From: Amycolatopsis sp.
GTDB lineage: Bacteria > Actinomycetota > Actinomycetes > Mycobacteriales > Pseudonocardiaceae
Length of the DNA: 64,000 nt
Direction: 5' to 3'
Assembly: GCF_025464955.1 (NCBI RefSeq)
Contig: NZ_JAODNM010000168.1
Location: 1 to 64,000, forward strand
The notes below the pieces were generated by a model. The model did no database searches and was not told the DNA's origin. It saw only the letters and a program-made list of their open reading frames with translations. Shown here piece by piece: positions 1-8,167 of the stretch (within the stretch, counting starts at the first letter, position 1; each line of letters begins with the position of its first letter). Both the position numbers and the translations under genes were made by a program.

Positions 1-658
1 AAATCAGGTTCGACTTCGTCACCAACCCAGCCTCACGAGCCGCCGTGATCACCGACAACGACCGCGCATAACGGAAACCAGGACGAATCCGCTTAAAAAT
101 CCGCGGCACCGTCTCCACATTATGCGCAAGCACCTCGGGCCGGGAAGAAAATACCTCCCCGAGCTGCTCGGGGTCCGCGTTGAAGTCCGGAATCAACAGT
201 TCGACACCAGTGCCCGGGTTGAGCCCGTGAATCTGACGCACAGTCTCCGCGTAGAGCCACGCACCACCGTCATCGAGATCATCACGCGCGACACCAGTCA
301 CCGTCGAATACCGCAGACCCATCGCCTGAACAGACTCAGCCACCTTCCGCGGCTCAGTACGGTCCAGCGCATCCGGCTTACCCGTGTCAATCTGGCAGAA
401 ATCACACCGACGCGTGCACTGGCTACCACCGATCAAGAAGGTGGCCTCGCGGTCTTCCCAACACTCGTAAATGTTCGGACAACCAGCCTCTTCACAGACC
501 GTGTGGAGGCCTTCGCGCTTGACCAGGCTCTTCAGCTCGGTGAACTCAGGGCCCATCCGCGCTTTGGTCTTGATCCACGGCGGTTTCTTCTCAATCGGCG
601 TCTCGGCGTTGCGGACTTCAAGTCGCAGCAACTTACGCCCATCCGGTGCGGCACTCAC
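1..658 (-). CDS. lipA: Lipoyl synthase LipA (N-terminal 219 residues, runs off the window)
   Basis: Radical-SAM enzyme that inserts two sulfurs into octanoyl groups on E2 and GcvH lipoyl domains. Read on the minus strand from a GTG at 658 (VSAAPDGRKLLRLEVRN), it shows the auxiliary-cluster region CEEAGCPNIYECW followed by the radical-SAM motif CTRRCDFCQ. The frame stays open to position 1, so the C-terminus lies outside the window. No clear Shine-Dalgarno precedes the GTG; the start was chosen because it gives the usual family N-terminus. Many codons end in T, unlike the flanking genes. Its functional partner lipB lies 3.3 kb away, beyond four unrelated genes. Identity is secure. Confidence 0.95.
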   Translation of the reverse strand, partial: MSAAPDGRKLLRLEVRNAETPIEKKPPWIKTKARMGPEFTELKSLVKREGLHTVCEEAGCPNIYECWEDREATFLIGGSQCTRRCDFCQIDTGKPDALDRTEPRKVAESVQAMGLRYSTVTGVARDDLDDGGAWLYAETVRQIHGLNPGTGVELLIPDFNADPEQLGEVFSSRPEVLAHNVETVPRIFKRIRPGFRYARSLSVITAAREAGLVTKSNLI

Positions 659-696
659 GTTTGAAAGCCTACGCCCGCGCGACCTGGCAGGGCCTT

Positions 697-1641
697 TCAC
701 GCGGGGTCCGGCGTGACGCCCGTCATCTGCGCGGTCATCTCCCACAACGCGCTCGCCTGACGTGCGTTCAGTGCCGCCCGCACCGGACCGACCTTCTTCG
801 GGTGCCCGTACACGCCGGCGGGGCCGCGCGGGCCGTAGTAGTCGCCACCGGCGACGTCTGGCATGGTCGCGGCGTAGAGCGCCGGAAGCGCACCGATCCG
901 GGGACTCTGCCCGAACGTGGGCATCCCGAAGTTGAGGAACCCGCTGAGCAGCGGGTTGGACCACGCCTTCGCCATGTTCGCGCCGAGGCTGGAGCTGACG
1001 AAGCCGGGGTGTGCCGCGACGCTGATCACAGTCTCGTCTGCCGCGCGAAGGTGCCGGTCCAGCTCGAGGGCGAAGATCTGGTTCGCCAGCTTCGACTGGG
1101 CATATCCGCTCGCGGCGTTGTACCGCCTGCGCTCGAAGTTCGGGTCGTCGAACGCGATTCGGCCGCCGTGGGCGGCGATGCTCGACATCGTGACCACCCG
1201 CCCGCGCGCCGAACCGCGCAGCGCGGGCATCAGCAGCCAGGTCAACGCGGCGTGGCCGAGGTGGTTGGTGCCGAACTGGGTCTCGAAGCCGTCCTTGGTG
1301 GTGCCCCTCGGCGGCGCCATCACGCCGGCGTTGTTGATCAGCACGTCGAGCGAGTCCTCGGTGAGCTCGCGGACCGCGTCAGCGGCCATGCGGACCGAGT
1401 CCAGGTCACCGAGGTCCAGGCTCACCAGTTCGGGCGCGGTGCCGGCCGCCACAGCGGCGACGGAACGCAGCGCTTCCTGTCCACGCTCGGGCGACCGGCA
1501 GCCGAGTAGCACCCGCGCGCCCTTCTGGGCCAGTACCTTGCTGTCCTGCAGACCGATACCGGAGTTCGCGCCGGTGATCAGCATGGTTCGTCCGGTCATG
1601 TCCGGGATCTCGTCCTCGGACCACTTACCATGCTGAATCAT
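697..1641 (-). CDS. Short-chain dehydrogenase/reductase (retinol/protochlorophyllide reductase-like)
   Basis: A 314-residue classical SDR. The Rossmann motif TGANSGIG lies near residue 24, NNAG near 100, and the catalytic Tyr/Lys pair is in GYAQSKLANQ with an upstream MSSIAAHGG serine. The length and the extended C-terminus resemble the WW-domain-oxidoreductase/protochlorophyllide-reductase-like branch, which acts on hydrophobic alcohols or carbonyls with NADP(H). The substrate cannot be read from sequence. The ATG at 1641 lies 18 bases after the stop of the upstream hypothetical gene, so the two are probably co-transcribed and divergent from the TetR gene at 2306, their likely regulator. Confidence 0.85.
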   Translation of the reverse strand: MIQHGKWSEDEIPDMTGRTMLITGANSGIGLQDSKVLAQKGARVLLGCRSPERGQEALRSVAAVAAGTAPELVSLDLGDLDSVRMAADAVRELTEDSLDVLINNAGVMAPPRGTTKDGFETQFGTNHLGHAALTWLLMPALRGSARGRVVTMSSIAAHGGRIAFDDPNFERRRYNAASGYAQSKLANQIFALELDRHLRAADETVISVAAHPGFVSSSLGANMAKAWSNPLLSGFLNFGMPTFGQSPRIGALPALYAATMPDVAGGDYYGPRGPAGVYGHPKKVGPVRAALNARQASALWEMTAQMTGVTPDPA

Positions 1642-1659
1642 TGCGCAAGCTAACTACAG

Positions 1660-2190
1660 TCACGCACTGGGCGCGAGCATCCGCAGCAGGTGGCTTACTG
1701 GACTACGCCGACGCGCGGGCCTCGCTGGGCCGTGGCGGAGTAACGCGTCCAGCACGACGCCGATCTTGGTGATGTCGGCGGTGGGCTCGGACTGCTCGGC
1801 CATGCCGGCCGTGACGGCGAGCATGCGCAGCTCGGCTTGGTGGACCGAGTGCAGCGACGGATACCGGTCGGCGTGGGCGTCGAGCACGGCTCGCAAAGTC
1901 TCGTTCGCGGACGTCGTCTTCTGCCAGGCGCGCGACACGGCGTCAACCTGGTCGAGTTCACCGGCTTCGGCGCGGGCGTCGTCGGGGCACGCGGACTCCG
2001 CGCGCAACTGCCCGCTCAGCAGCTGGTTCCACTTGTACTGCAGCGCCAGCAGCAGGCTTTCTTCGGTGCCGAAGAGTTCCTCGGCACCCGGGATCCCGGC
2101 GAAGGGCAGTTCGCCCGCCGGGTTTCGCCGCGCGCGGTCCAGGACGGTGCCCATGACCTCGCGGCGTCGGTAGAAGTCGTTCCAGCTCAT
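1660..2190 (-). CDS. Conserved hypothetical protein, 176 aa
   Basis: Not recognised as a named family. The protein starts MSWNDFYRRREVM at an ATG preceded by a strong GGGGAG ribosome site, and is mostly helical and soluble. The early segment PFAGIPGAEELFGTEESLL followed by a helix (LLALQYKWNQLL) is typical of a small actinobacterial protein of unknown function, and the C-terminus is Arg-rich. No signal peptide or membrane segment is visible. It is first in a two-gene leftward unit with the SDR and faces the TetR gene across a 115-base gap that contains a candidate operator. Confidence 0.7.
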   Translation of the reverse strand: MSWNDFYRRREVMGTVLDRARRNPAGELPFAGIPGAEELFGTEESLLLALQYKWNQLLSGQLRAESACPDDARAEAGELDQVDAVSRAWQKTTSANETLRAVLDAHADRYPSLHSVHQAELRMLAVTAGMAEQSEPTADITKIGVVLDALLRHGPARPARRRSPVSHLLRMLAPSA

Positions 2191-2267
2191 GGCCTGTCTC
2201 CCCTTCCGTGGTCCAGGTCATACCGCAGGTTTGCGGCATACTCCCGGTACGGACCTGACGCGTTGAA

Positions 2268-2284
2268 CATACCATGAGTATGGT
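2268..2284. promoter_or_regulatory. Candidate TetR operator (nested inverted repeats)
   Basis: Within the divergent gap, CATAC at 2268-2272 and GTATG at 2278-2282 form an inverted repeat with a 5-base spacer. ACCAT at 2271-2275 and ATGGT at 2280-2284 form a second, nested repeat. The position, 22 bases before the TetR start, fits an autoregulatory operator. Binding is inferred. Confidence 0.5.
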
Positions 2285-2305
2285 GAACGAAACTGGAGTA
2301 AGGTT

Positions 2306-2950
2306 GTGAGTGTGGCGACAATGAGGTCGAGACGACTGGACTATTCCGAATCCACCCGCTCAGCGTTGGTGTCCAGCGCGGTCGAACTGTTCACGAAGCG
2401 TGGTTACGCGGGCACTTCCCTCGATGAGGTCGCGAAGCGGGCGCGGGTGACAAAAGGCGCGCTGTACCACCACTTCAGCGGTAAACAGGCCCTCTTCGAG
2501 GCGGCTTTCGAGGCGGTGGAAAGCCTGGTGTTCGACCGCCTCGAAAAGATAATGAACGGCCCGGAAACGCCGTGGGAACGCGCGTTGAGCGGAGTGCGCG
2601 CATTCATCAAAAGCTGCCTGGATCCGGCATACCAGCGCATCGCCATTCACGAAGCCCCGGTCGTCATGGGCTGGGAGCGCTGGCGCGAGGCCGAGGACAG
2701 GTGCAGTTTCGGCCTGATCCGCGCGAGCCTCGAGGCGCTGATCGCGTCGGGCGACGTCGACGACGTGCCGGTGGAGATCACCGCCCGGCTGCTGTTCGGC
2801 GCGTTGTCCAGCGCCGCGACGGAGATCGCGAGCTCGGCCGACCCGAAGAAGGTCGGCGCGCAGATCGAAGGCGTCATCGTCCAGCTGCTGGAGCGAGTCC
2901 GCCTTCCGGTGGCCGTCGAGCAACCGGTCGTTCCCGAGCAGGCGCGCTAG
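2306..2950 (+). CDS. TetR/AcrR family transcriptional regulator
   Basis: A 214-residue TetR-type repressor. The N-terminal helix-turn-helix spans about residues 14-60 and ends in the characteristic TKGALYHHFSGKQALFEAAF, followed by a variable all-helical ligand-binding domain. The GTG at 2306 follows GGAGTAAGG. The gene is divergent from the hypothetical/SDR pair and 22 bases upstream of an F420-type oxidoreductase on the same strand. It could control either or both. The inducer is unknown. Confidence 0.9.
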   Translation: MSVATMRSRRLDYSESTRSALVSSAVELFTKRGYAGTSLDEVAKRARVTKGALYHHFSGKQALFEAAFEAVESLVFDRLEKIMNGPETPWERALSGVRAFIKSCLDPAYQRIAIHEAPVVMGWERWREAEDRCSFGLIRASLEALIASGDVDDVPVEITARLLFGALSSAATEIASSADPKKVGAQIEGVIVQLLERVRLPVAVEQPVVPEQAR

Positions 2951-2972
2951 CCTCGGCGCTACCATCGATCTT

Positions 2973-3905
2973 GTGGACTTGAGGATCTTTACCGAGCCCC
3001 AGCAAGGGGCCAGTTACGACGACCTGCTGCGAGTCGCGAAGGCGACGGAAGACGCCGGTTTCGACGCGTTCTTCCGCAGTGACCACTATCTGAAGATGGG
3101 AGACGTTTCCGGGCTCCCCGGGCCGACCGACGCTTGGATCACCCTCGCCGGTCTCGCCCGCGAGACCAGCCGCATCCGCCTCGGCACCCTCGTCACCGCC
3201 GCCACCTTCCGGCACCCGTCGGTGCTGGCGATCTCGGCGGCGCAGGTCGACCAGATGTCCGGCGGCCGGATCGAGCTCGGCCTCGGCGCCGGCTGGTTCG
3301 ACGGCGAGCACGAGGCGCTGGGCCTGGACCTGCCTCCGCTCAAGGAGCGGTTCGAGCGCTACACCGAGCAACTCGAGGTCGTTACGGGCCTGTGGGAGAC
3401 GCCGGACGGCGAGACGTTCTCCTACGACGGCAAGCACTACAAGCTGGTGGACTCACCCGCGCTGCCGAAGCCGGCCCAGCGGCCGAAGCCCCCGGTGATC
3501 ATCGGTGGCGGCGGCAAGAAGAAGACGCCGATGCTCGCCGCGCGGTTCGCGAACGAGTTCAACCTGCCGTCAGCCAACATGCAGGGCTCGATCGAGCAGT
3601 TCGGCCGAGTCGACGCCGCGTGCAAGGAGATCGGCCGCGACCCGGCGGAGATCACCCGCTCGGTCTGGCTGACCGCCGCTGTCGGCCGCGACGACGCCGA
3701 AATCGCGAAACGCGCCGAAGCCGCGGGCCGCGATCTCGACTGGCTGCGCAACGAGGCTCTCGGCGGCACGCCCGCCCAGGTCGTCGACAAGCTCGGCCGC
3801 TGGCGTGAGGAAGCCGGGGTCACCCGGTTCTACGTGCAGATCCTCGACCTTTCGGACCTGGACCAGCTGGATCTCATCGCCAGCGAGGTAGCGCCCCAGC
3901 TTTAA
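2973..3905 (+). CDS. LLM-class F420-dependent oxidoreductase (TIGR03560-like)
   Basis: A 310-residue luciferase-like monooxygenase-fold protein starting at a GTG (MDLRIFTEPQQGASYDDLL). Diagnostic segments are FFRSDHYLKMG near residue 35, TRLGTLV-type RIRLGTLVTAATFRHP near 65, and GLGAGWFDGEHEALG near 105. These place it in the actinobacterial family that uses reduced F420 rather than FMN. The substrate is unknown. The gene follows the TetR gene by 22 bases and converges on lipB with repeat element A between them. It ends Q-L-stop in the context CAGCTTTAAAGC. Confidence 0.88.
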   Translation: MDLRIFTEPQQGASYDDLLRVAKATEDAGFDAFFRSDHYLKMGDVSGLPGPTDAWITLAGLARETSRIRLGTLVTAATFRHPSVLAISAAQVDQMSGGRIELGLGAGWFDGEHEALGLDLPPLKERFERYTEQLEVVTGLWETPDGETFSYDGKHYKLVDSPALPKPAQRPKPPVIIGGGGKKKTPMLAARFANEFNLPSANMQGSIEQFGRVDAACKEIGRDPAEITRSVWLTAAVGRDDAEIAKRAEAAGRDLDWLRNEALGGTPAQVVDKLGRWREEAGVTRFYVQILDLSDLDQLDLIASEVAPQL

Positions 3906-3907
3906 AG

Positions 3908-3985
3908 CTCGTGAGTGTTCCGGCCGCCTACTGTGCCCCGCGGGACACCCGCACCCGGGCGGGCCGGAACACTCACGAGTCCCTA
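3908..3985. repeat. Palindromic gene-end repeat, element A (reverse orientation)
   Basis: Perfect 18-base arms at 3908-3925 (CTCGTGAGTGTTCCGGCC) and 3962-3979 enclose a 36-base interior. The interior segment GCGGGACACCCGCACCCGG (3940-3958) is the exact complement of the interiors of elements B and C, so this copy is inverted. The right end runs directly into the lipB stop codon (TAG then GGACTCGTGAG on the minus strand). It lies between two convergent genes and could act as a bidirectional terminator. There is no U-tract. Confidence 0.85.
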
Positions 3986-4720
3986 CGACAGGGCGAAGGT
4001 CACACCGGGGGCCGACGGCGCCGGGCGGGGCAGCCAGTGGTCGTCGGTGACGGGAAGGTCGCCTTCGAGGGCGGCCAGGACAGCGTCGCGGGCCAGCGGC
4101 AGGGCCTCGGCGACGGTCACTTCGCGTTCCAGCTCGTACGACAGCGACGTCACGCCCGCGTCGCGGATGCCGCACGGGACGATCTTGTCGAACGCGGAGA
4201 GGTCGGCGTTGCAGTTGAGCTCGAAGCCGTGCATGGTGACGCCGCGCTGCACGCGGATGCCGATGGCGGCGATCTTGCGTTCGATTCCGCGTTCGTCGGC
4301 GGGGATCCACACGCCGCTGCGGCCTTCCACGCGTCCGGTGCGCACCCCGAGCTGCGCGCACGCCGTGATCAGCGCCTCTTCGAGCCGCCGGACGTAGTGC
4401 ACGACGTCGATCGGGTCGGCGAGCTTGATGATCGGGTAGCCGACCAGCTGACCAGGCCCGTGCCAGGTGATCTTGCCGCCGCGGTCGACGTCGATGACCT
4501 GGGTGCCGTCGGACGGCCTGTCCTCGGGCTCGGTGCGCTTGCCCGCCGTGTACACCGACGGGTGTTCCAGCAGGAGCATCGTGTCCGGGCCCTCGCCGTC
4601 GGCGCGGGCGACGGCCAAGCCGCGTTGCAGCTCCCACGCCTCGAGGTAGTCGATCGTGCCGACCGGGCGGACGTCGACGGGTTCGGTGGTGGCGCGGCAG
4701 GTAACGGTGGAGGAACTCAC
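3983..4720 (-). CDS. lipB: Octanoyl-[acyl carrier protein]:protein octanoyltransferase LipB
   Basis: Transfers octanoyl groups from ACP to lipoyl domains, the step before LipA. The 245-residue protein carries the family signature RGGKITWHGPGQLVGYP (about residues 79-95), the conserved lysine in IERKIAAIGI, and the catalytic cysteine in VPCGI. The start ATG at 4720 gives MSSSTVTCRATTE. It lies 10 bases downstream of the PAP2 gene. The lipoyl-dependent enzymes sucB and lpdA are 2 kb upstream on the same strand, a coherent metabolic neighbourhood. Confidence 0.96.
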   Translation of the reverse strand: MSSSTVTCRATTEPVDVRPVGTIDYLEAWELQRGLAVARADGEGPDTMLLLEHPSVYTAGKRTEPEDRPSDGTQVIDVDRGGKITWHGPGQLVGYPIIKLADPIDVVHYVRRLEEALITACAQLGVRTGRVEGRSGVWIPADERGIERKIAAIGIRVQRGVTMHGFELNCNADLSAFDKIVPCGIRDAGVTSLSYELEREVTVAEALPLARDAVLAALEGDLPVTDDHWLPRPAPSAPGVTFALS

Positions 4721-4730
4721 TCCAGCGAGA

Positions 4731-5360
4731 TTACGCCGTTTCGGTTGAGGTGGGCACGCGGTCCCGCGGCCCGGGAAGCAGCCGGAGCGCGACGGCCGCG
4801 ATGAGCCCGATGCCGGTGACGGCGAGCACCGCGCCGACGGTGTCGGTCAGCCAGTGCACGCCGAGCACGATGCGGCACGCGGCGCTCAACACCGTCGCCG
4901 CGACGGCGATCGCGACCACTCGGCGCACCAGCCTTGGCGCGAGCCAGAGACACACCAGCGCCGCGGCGAGACCGGTGCTCGCGACCGACACGACGTGCCC
5001 GCTCGGGTAGCTCAGATCCGGGTACGCGCGAGGCCGCTGGCGGACGAAGACCGGCTTGAACACCGTGCTCGTCACGCGGCACAACACGAGGACGACGACG
5101 ATCCGCAGCAGCACGCTCGCGTGGTCGCGCCACCGGATCGCGGCAAGCAGCAGACCCGCGCCGAGCACCACGGGCAGTACCGGCCCGAAGACGTCGGTCA
5201 CGACTCCGGCGACCCGGCCCAGCGGCCGCGCGTACTGACCGCGCAGCGCGTCGGCGATCACGACGTCGATCTTCAACGGCTGCTTGCTCACCAGCAGTCC
5301 GAGGCCGACGAACGCGGCGAGCATCAAGACACCCGCTGCCGCCCAGCGTGTCCGGGTCAT
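4731..5360 (-). CDS. PAP2-superfamily membrane phosphatase
   Basis: A 209-residue polytopic membrane protein beginning MTRTRWAAAGVLMLAAFVG. All three PAP2 signature blocks are visible: KPVFVRQRP (KX6RP-like), YPSGHVVS (PSGH) and CRIVLGVHWLTD (SRxxxxxHxxxD-like). About five or six hydrophobic segments surround them. It probably dephosphorylates a lipid phosphate or pyrophosphate at the membrane; the substrate is not determinable. The ATG at 5360 overlaps the stop of the upstream epimerase by 4 bases (ATGA), which selects this start over longer upstream extensions of the frame. Confidence 0.88.
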   Translation of the reverse strand: MTRTRWAAAGVLMLAAFVGLGLLVSKQPLKIDVVIADALRGQYARPLGRVAGVVTDVFGPVLPVVLGAGLLLAAIRWRDHASVLLRIVVVLVLCRVTSTVFKPVFVRQRPRAYPDLSYPSGHVVSVASTGLAAALVCLWLAPRLVRRVVAIAVAATVLSAACRIVLGVHWLTDTVGAVLAVTGIGLIAAVALRLLPGPRDRVPTSTETA

Positions 5361-6241
5361 ACGGCGTTGGACATTGCTTCGGCGATGTCGGTGTGCCGGA
5401 ATTCGAAACCGGCCTTCTCGAGTTCGCGGGGGACGGCACGCTGACCGAACAGGGCCATCTCCTCGCCGGCCTGGCCGAGTAGGAGCTTCAGCGCGAAACC
5501 AGGCACCCGCAACGCGGCAGGGCGGTGAAGCGCCTGGGCGAACGCCTTGGTGAATTCGATGTTCGTCACCGGCTGCGGCGCACTGAGGTTCACCGGCCCG
5601 GACACAGCGTCGTTCTCCAGCGCGAAAACGATCGCGCGGACCTCGTCTTCGAGGGAGATCCACGGCATGTACTGCTTTCCGCTGCCAAGCCGCGAACCCA
5701 GCGCCAGCCAGAACAGCGGCTTCAACGTCGCGAGCAGGCCGCCTTCCTTGGCGAGCACGAGCCCGGTGCGGATCGACACGACCCGCGCCCCGGCGACGGT
5801 GGCGGGCGTCGTCGCCGCTTCCCACGCGACGCACAGTTCGGCGAGAAAGCCTTCGCCTGACGTCGTTTTCTCGTCCACGACGGCCGAGCCGGGATTGCCG
5901 TAGTAACCGACCGCCGACGCATTGACGAGCACCGGGATCCCGTGCTCCGCAACGGCTTCGGCCAGCACGTCGGTCGGTTCGACGCGGCTGTCGAGCAGTA
6001 CCTGCTTGCGCGCGCCGCTCCAGCGGCTCGGGAACAGTGGCGCGCCACAGAGGTTGACCACCGCGTCGACGTCGTCGAGCGCGCCCGCCGCGATCTTGCC
6101 CGCCGGCGGGTCCCAGCGCTGCTCGTCCGGCGTCGCCGGGTCCCGGCGCACCAGCTTGCGCACCTCATGCCCGGTTTCCCGGAGCCGGGCGCTCAGAGCG
6201 TCACCGATGAGCCCGCTTGCGCCCGCGATCAAAACTCGCAT
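5357..6241 (-). CDS. TIGR01777 family NAD(P)-binding epimerase-like protein (SDR39U1/YfcH type)
   Basis: A 294-residue extended-SDR protein. The nucleotide-binding motif IAGASGLIGDALSARL is at residues 5-20, followed by NLCGAPL near 65, SAVGYYGN near 110, and the conserved C-terminal block RVPGFALKLLLGQAGEEM. This family is widespread but its reaction is not established. It is translationally coupled to the PAP2 gene by ATGA. The 118-base region upstream contains a perfect palindrome that follows sucB. Confidence 0.88.
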   Translation of the reverse strand: MRVLIAGASGLIGDALSARLRETGHEVRKLVRRDPATPDEQRWDPPAGKIAAGALDDVDAVVNLCGAPLFPSRWSGARKQVLLDSRVEPTDVLAEAVAEHGIPVLVNASAVGYYGNPGSAVVDEKTTSGEGFLAELCVAWEAATTPATVAGARVVSIRTGLVLAKEGGLLATLKPLFWLALGSRLGSGKQYMPWISLEDEVRAIVFALENDAVSGPVNLSAPQPVTNIEFTKAFAQALHRPAALRVPGFALKLLLGQAGEEMALFGQRAVPRELEKAGFEFRHTDIAEAMSNAV

Positions 6242-6293
6242 ACGCCTGATCGTTGCCTATCCAAGTGTGCGCCGCACGTTCGCCCCCGCAATC

Positions 6294-6344
6294 GAATCAG
6301 GGGACCCCTGGTACGAATGATTCGTACCAGGGGTCCCCTGATTC
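6294..6344. terminator. Perfect 24-base palindrome downstream of sucB
   Basis: The arm at 6294-6317 (it begins GAATCAGGGGACCCC) is exactly repeated in inverse at 6321-6344, with a 3-base loop TGA at 6318-6320. It starts 15 bases past the sucB stop on the minus strand and ends 52 bases before the epimerase start. The likely role is transcription termination after sucB. The absence of any mismatch is notable. Confidence 0.75.
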
Positions 6345-6359
6345 AGAAAGGCGGAGCCG

Positions 6360-8111
6360 CTACAGACCGAGCTCGGCTTCGAAGTTGCCCTCTTCGAGGC
6401 GCTGCTTGATCGTGGTGAGGAAGCGACCGGCGTCGGCCCCGTCCACCAGGCGGTGGTCGTAGGTCAGCGGCAGGTACACCATCGACCGGACGGCGATCGT
6501 GTCGTTGCCGTCGGCGTCGGCCACCACGACCGGGCGCTTCACGACCGCGCCGGTACCGAGCATGCCGGACTGCGGCTGCACGATGATCGGCGTGTCGAAC
6601 AGGGCACCGTTGCTGCCCAGGTTCGTGATCGTGAACGTCCCGCCGGTGAGCTCGTCCGGCTTGATGTGGTTGTCACGGGCACGGGCCGCCAGGTCGGCGA
6701 TCCGGTGCGCGAGACCGGCGATGCTCAGCTCACCCGCGTCGTGGATGACCACCGAGAGCAGACCGCGATCGGTGTCCACCGCGATGCCCAGGTGCACGGC
6801 GCCGTGGTAGGTGATCTCCTTGGTGGCCTCGTTGTACGACGCGTTGACGTTCGGGTGCTGCTTGAGCGCCTCGACCGTCGCCTTCGCGAAGAACGGCAGG
6901 AACGTCAGGTTGACGCCCTCGCGCTCCTTGAAGGCCGCCTTCGCCCGCTGGCGCAGCCGCGCGACCTTCGTGACGTCGACCTCGTGGACCTGTGTGAGCT
7001 GCGCGGACTCCTGCAGCGACTCGCGGGTCTTGGTGGCCGTGATCTGCCGGATCCGGCTGGCCTTCTGCACGGTGCCGCGCAGTGCCGCCAGCTCAGGCGA
7101 CGGGCCGGCCTGCTTCGGCGCGGAAGGAGCTGCCGCCGGAGCCCTGGTCGGGGCGGGAGCCGCCGCGACCGGGGCAGGAGCCTGCTTCTTCTGCTTCGCT
7201 TCGGCCGCCGCGAGGACGTCCTGTTTGCGAATCCGGCCGCCGACCCCGCTGCCGGTGAGCGACGACAGGTTGATGCCGTGCTCGGTGGCGAGCTTGCGCA
7301 CGAGCGGCGTCACGTACGGGCCGTCGTCGGAGCTCTCGGCCGCGGCGGGCGCGGCCGCGGCGACGGGCTGAGGTGCCGCCGGTGCCGGGGTGGGCGCCGG
7401 AGCCGGAGTCGGAGTCGGCGCGGGTGCCGCCTGCCGGACGGGTTCGGGTGTCGGCTCGGGCTTGGGTTCCGGCTTGGGTGCCACCGGAGCCTCGGCCTTG
7501 GCCGGCGCCGCGCTGGCGTCACCGATCACCGCGAGCTGACCGCCGACCTCGACGGTCTCGTCCTCGGCCACGCTGATCTTGAGGACGGTGCCGGCGACCG
7601 GGGACGGAACCTCGGTGTCGACCTTGTCCGTGGAGATCTCCAGCAGCGGCTCGTCGACCTCGACCGAATCGCCGACCTGCTTGAGCCAGCGCGTGACGGT
7701 GCCCTCGGTGACGCTCTCACCGAGTTCGGGCAGCGTGACGGACGTGCCCTCGATCGAGTTGCCCGCGGACTGCTGGGCAGCGGGGGCGGCCGCAGCCGGC
7801 TCCGGTGCCGCTTCGGGCTGGGACTCCTCGACCGCCGGAGCGGCCGCGGCGGGTGCTTCCGCCACCCCGCCGGTGCCGTCGTCGATGACGGCGAGCTCGC
7901 CGCCGACCTCGACGGTGTCGTCTTCCTTGACGCTGATCTTGAGGACGGTGCCGGCCACCGGAGAGGGCACCTCGGTGTCGACCTTGTCGGTGGAGATCTC
8001 CAGCAGGGGCTCGTCGACCTCGACGCGGTCGCCTTCCTGCTTCAACCACCGGGTGACGGTGCCCTCGGTGACGCTCTCACCGAGCTCCGGCAACGTGACG
8101 GAGTAGGCCAT
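6360..8111 (-). CDS. sucB: 2-oxoglutarate dehydrogenase E2 component (dihydrolipoamide succinyltransferase) with two lipoyl domains
   Basis: Acyltransferase core of an oxoacid dehydrogenase complex, 583 residues. Two almost identical lipoyl domains occupy about residues 2-77 and 122-197, with lipoyl lysines in STDKVDTE at 43 and 163, exactly 120 residues apart. Long Ala/Pro/Glu linkers follow, then a peripheral-subunit-binding domain (YVTPLVRKLATEHGINLS, about 275-310), and the catalytic domain ending with the active-site motif DHRLVDGADAGRF. The start follows AAAGGGAG. It lies 56 bases downstream of lpdA. The actinobacterial E2 of this type may serve both pyruvate and 2-oxoglutarate complexes. 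Confidence 0.93.
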   Translation of the reverse strand: MAYSVTLPELGESVTEGTVTRWLKQEGDRVEVDEPLLEISTDKVDTEVPSPVAGTVLKISVKEDDTVEVGGELAVIDDGTGGVAEAPAAAAPAVEESQPEAAPEPAAAAPAAQQSAGNSIEGTSVTLPELGESVTEGTVTRWLKQVGDSVEVDEPLLEISTDKVDTEVPSPVAGTVLKISVAEDETVEVGGQLAVIGDASAAPAKAEAPVAPKPEPKPEPTPEPVRQAAPAPTPTPAPAPTPAPAAPQPVAAAAPAAAESSDDGPYVTPLVRKLATEHGINLSSLTGSGVGGRIRKQDVLAAAEAKQKKQAPAPVAAAPAPTRAPAAAPSAPKQAGPSPELAALRGTVQKASRIRQITATKTRESLQESAQLTQVHEVDVTKVARLRQRAKAAFKEREGVNLTFLPFFAKATVEALKQHPNVNASYNEATKEITYHGAVHLGIAVDTDRGLLSVVIHDAGELSIAGLAHRIADLAARARDNHIKPDELTGGTFTITNLGSNGALFDTPIIVQPQSGMLGTGAVVKRPVVVADADGNDTIAVRSMVYLPLTYDHRLVDGADAGRFLTTIKQRLEEGNFEAELGL

Positions 8112-8167
8112 CGTTCGCTGACTCCCTTTGATATGTGGTGCTTGGGTCTGGTTTTTCGAAGGTGACG

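Noticed and set aside
6453..8165. 570-codon open frame antisense to sucB
   Set aside because: High-GC shadow. The antisense product is low-complexity Arg/Gly/Asp-rich, while the sucB frame carries all the family motifs.
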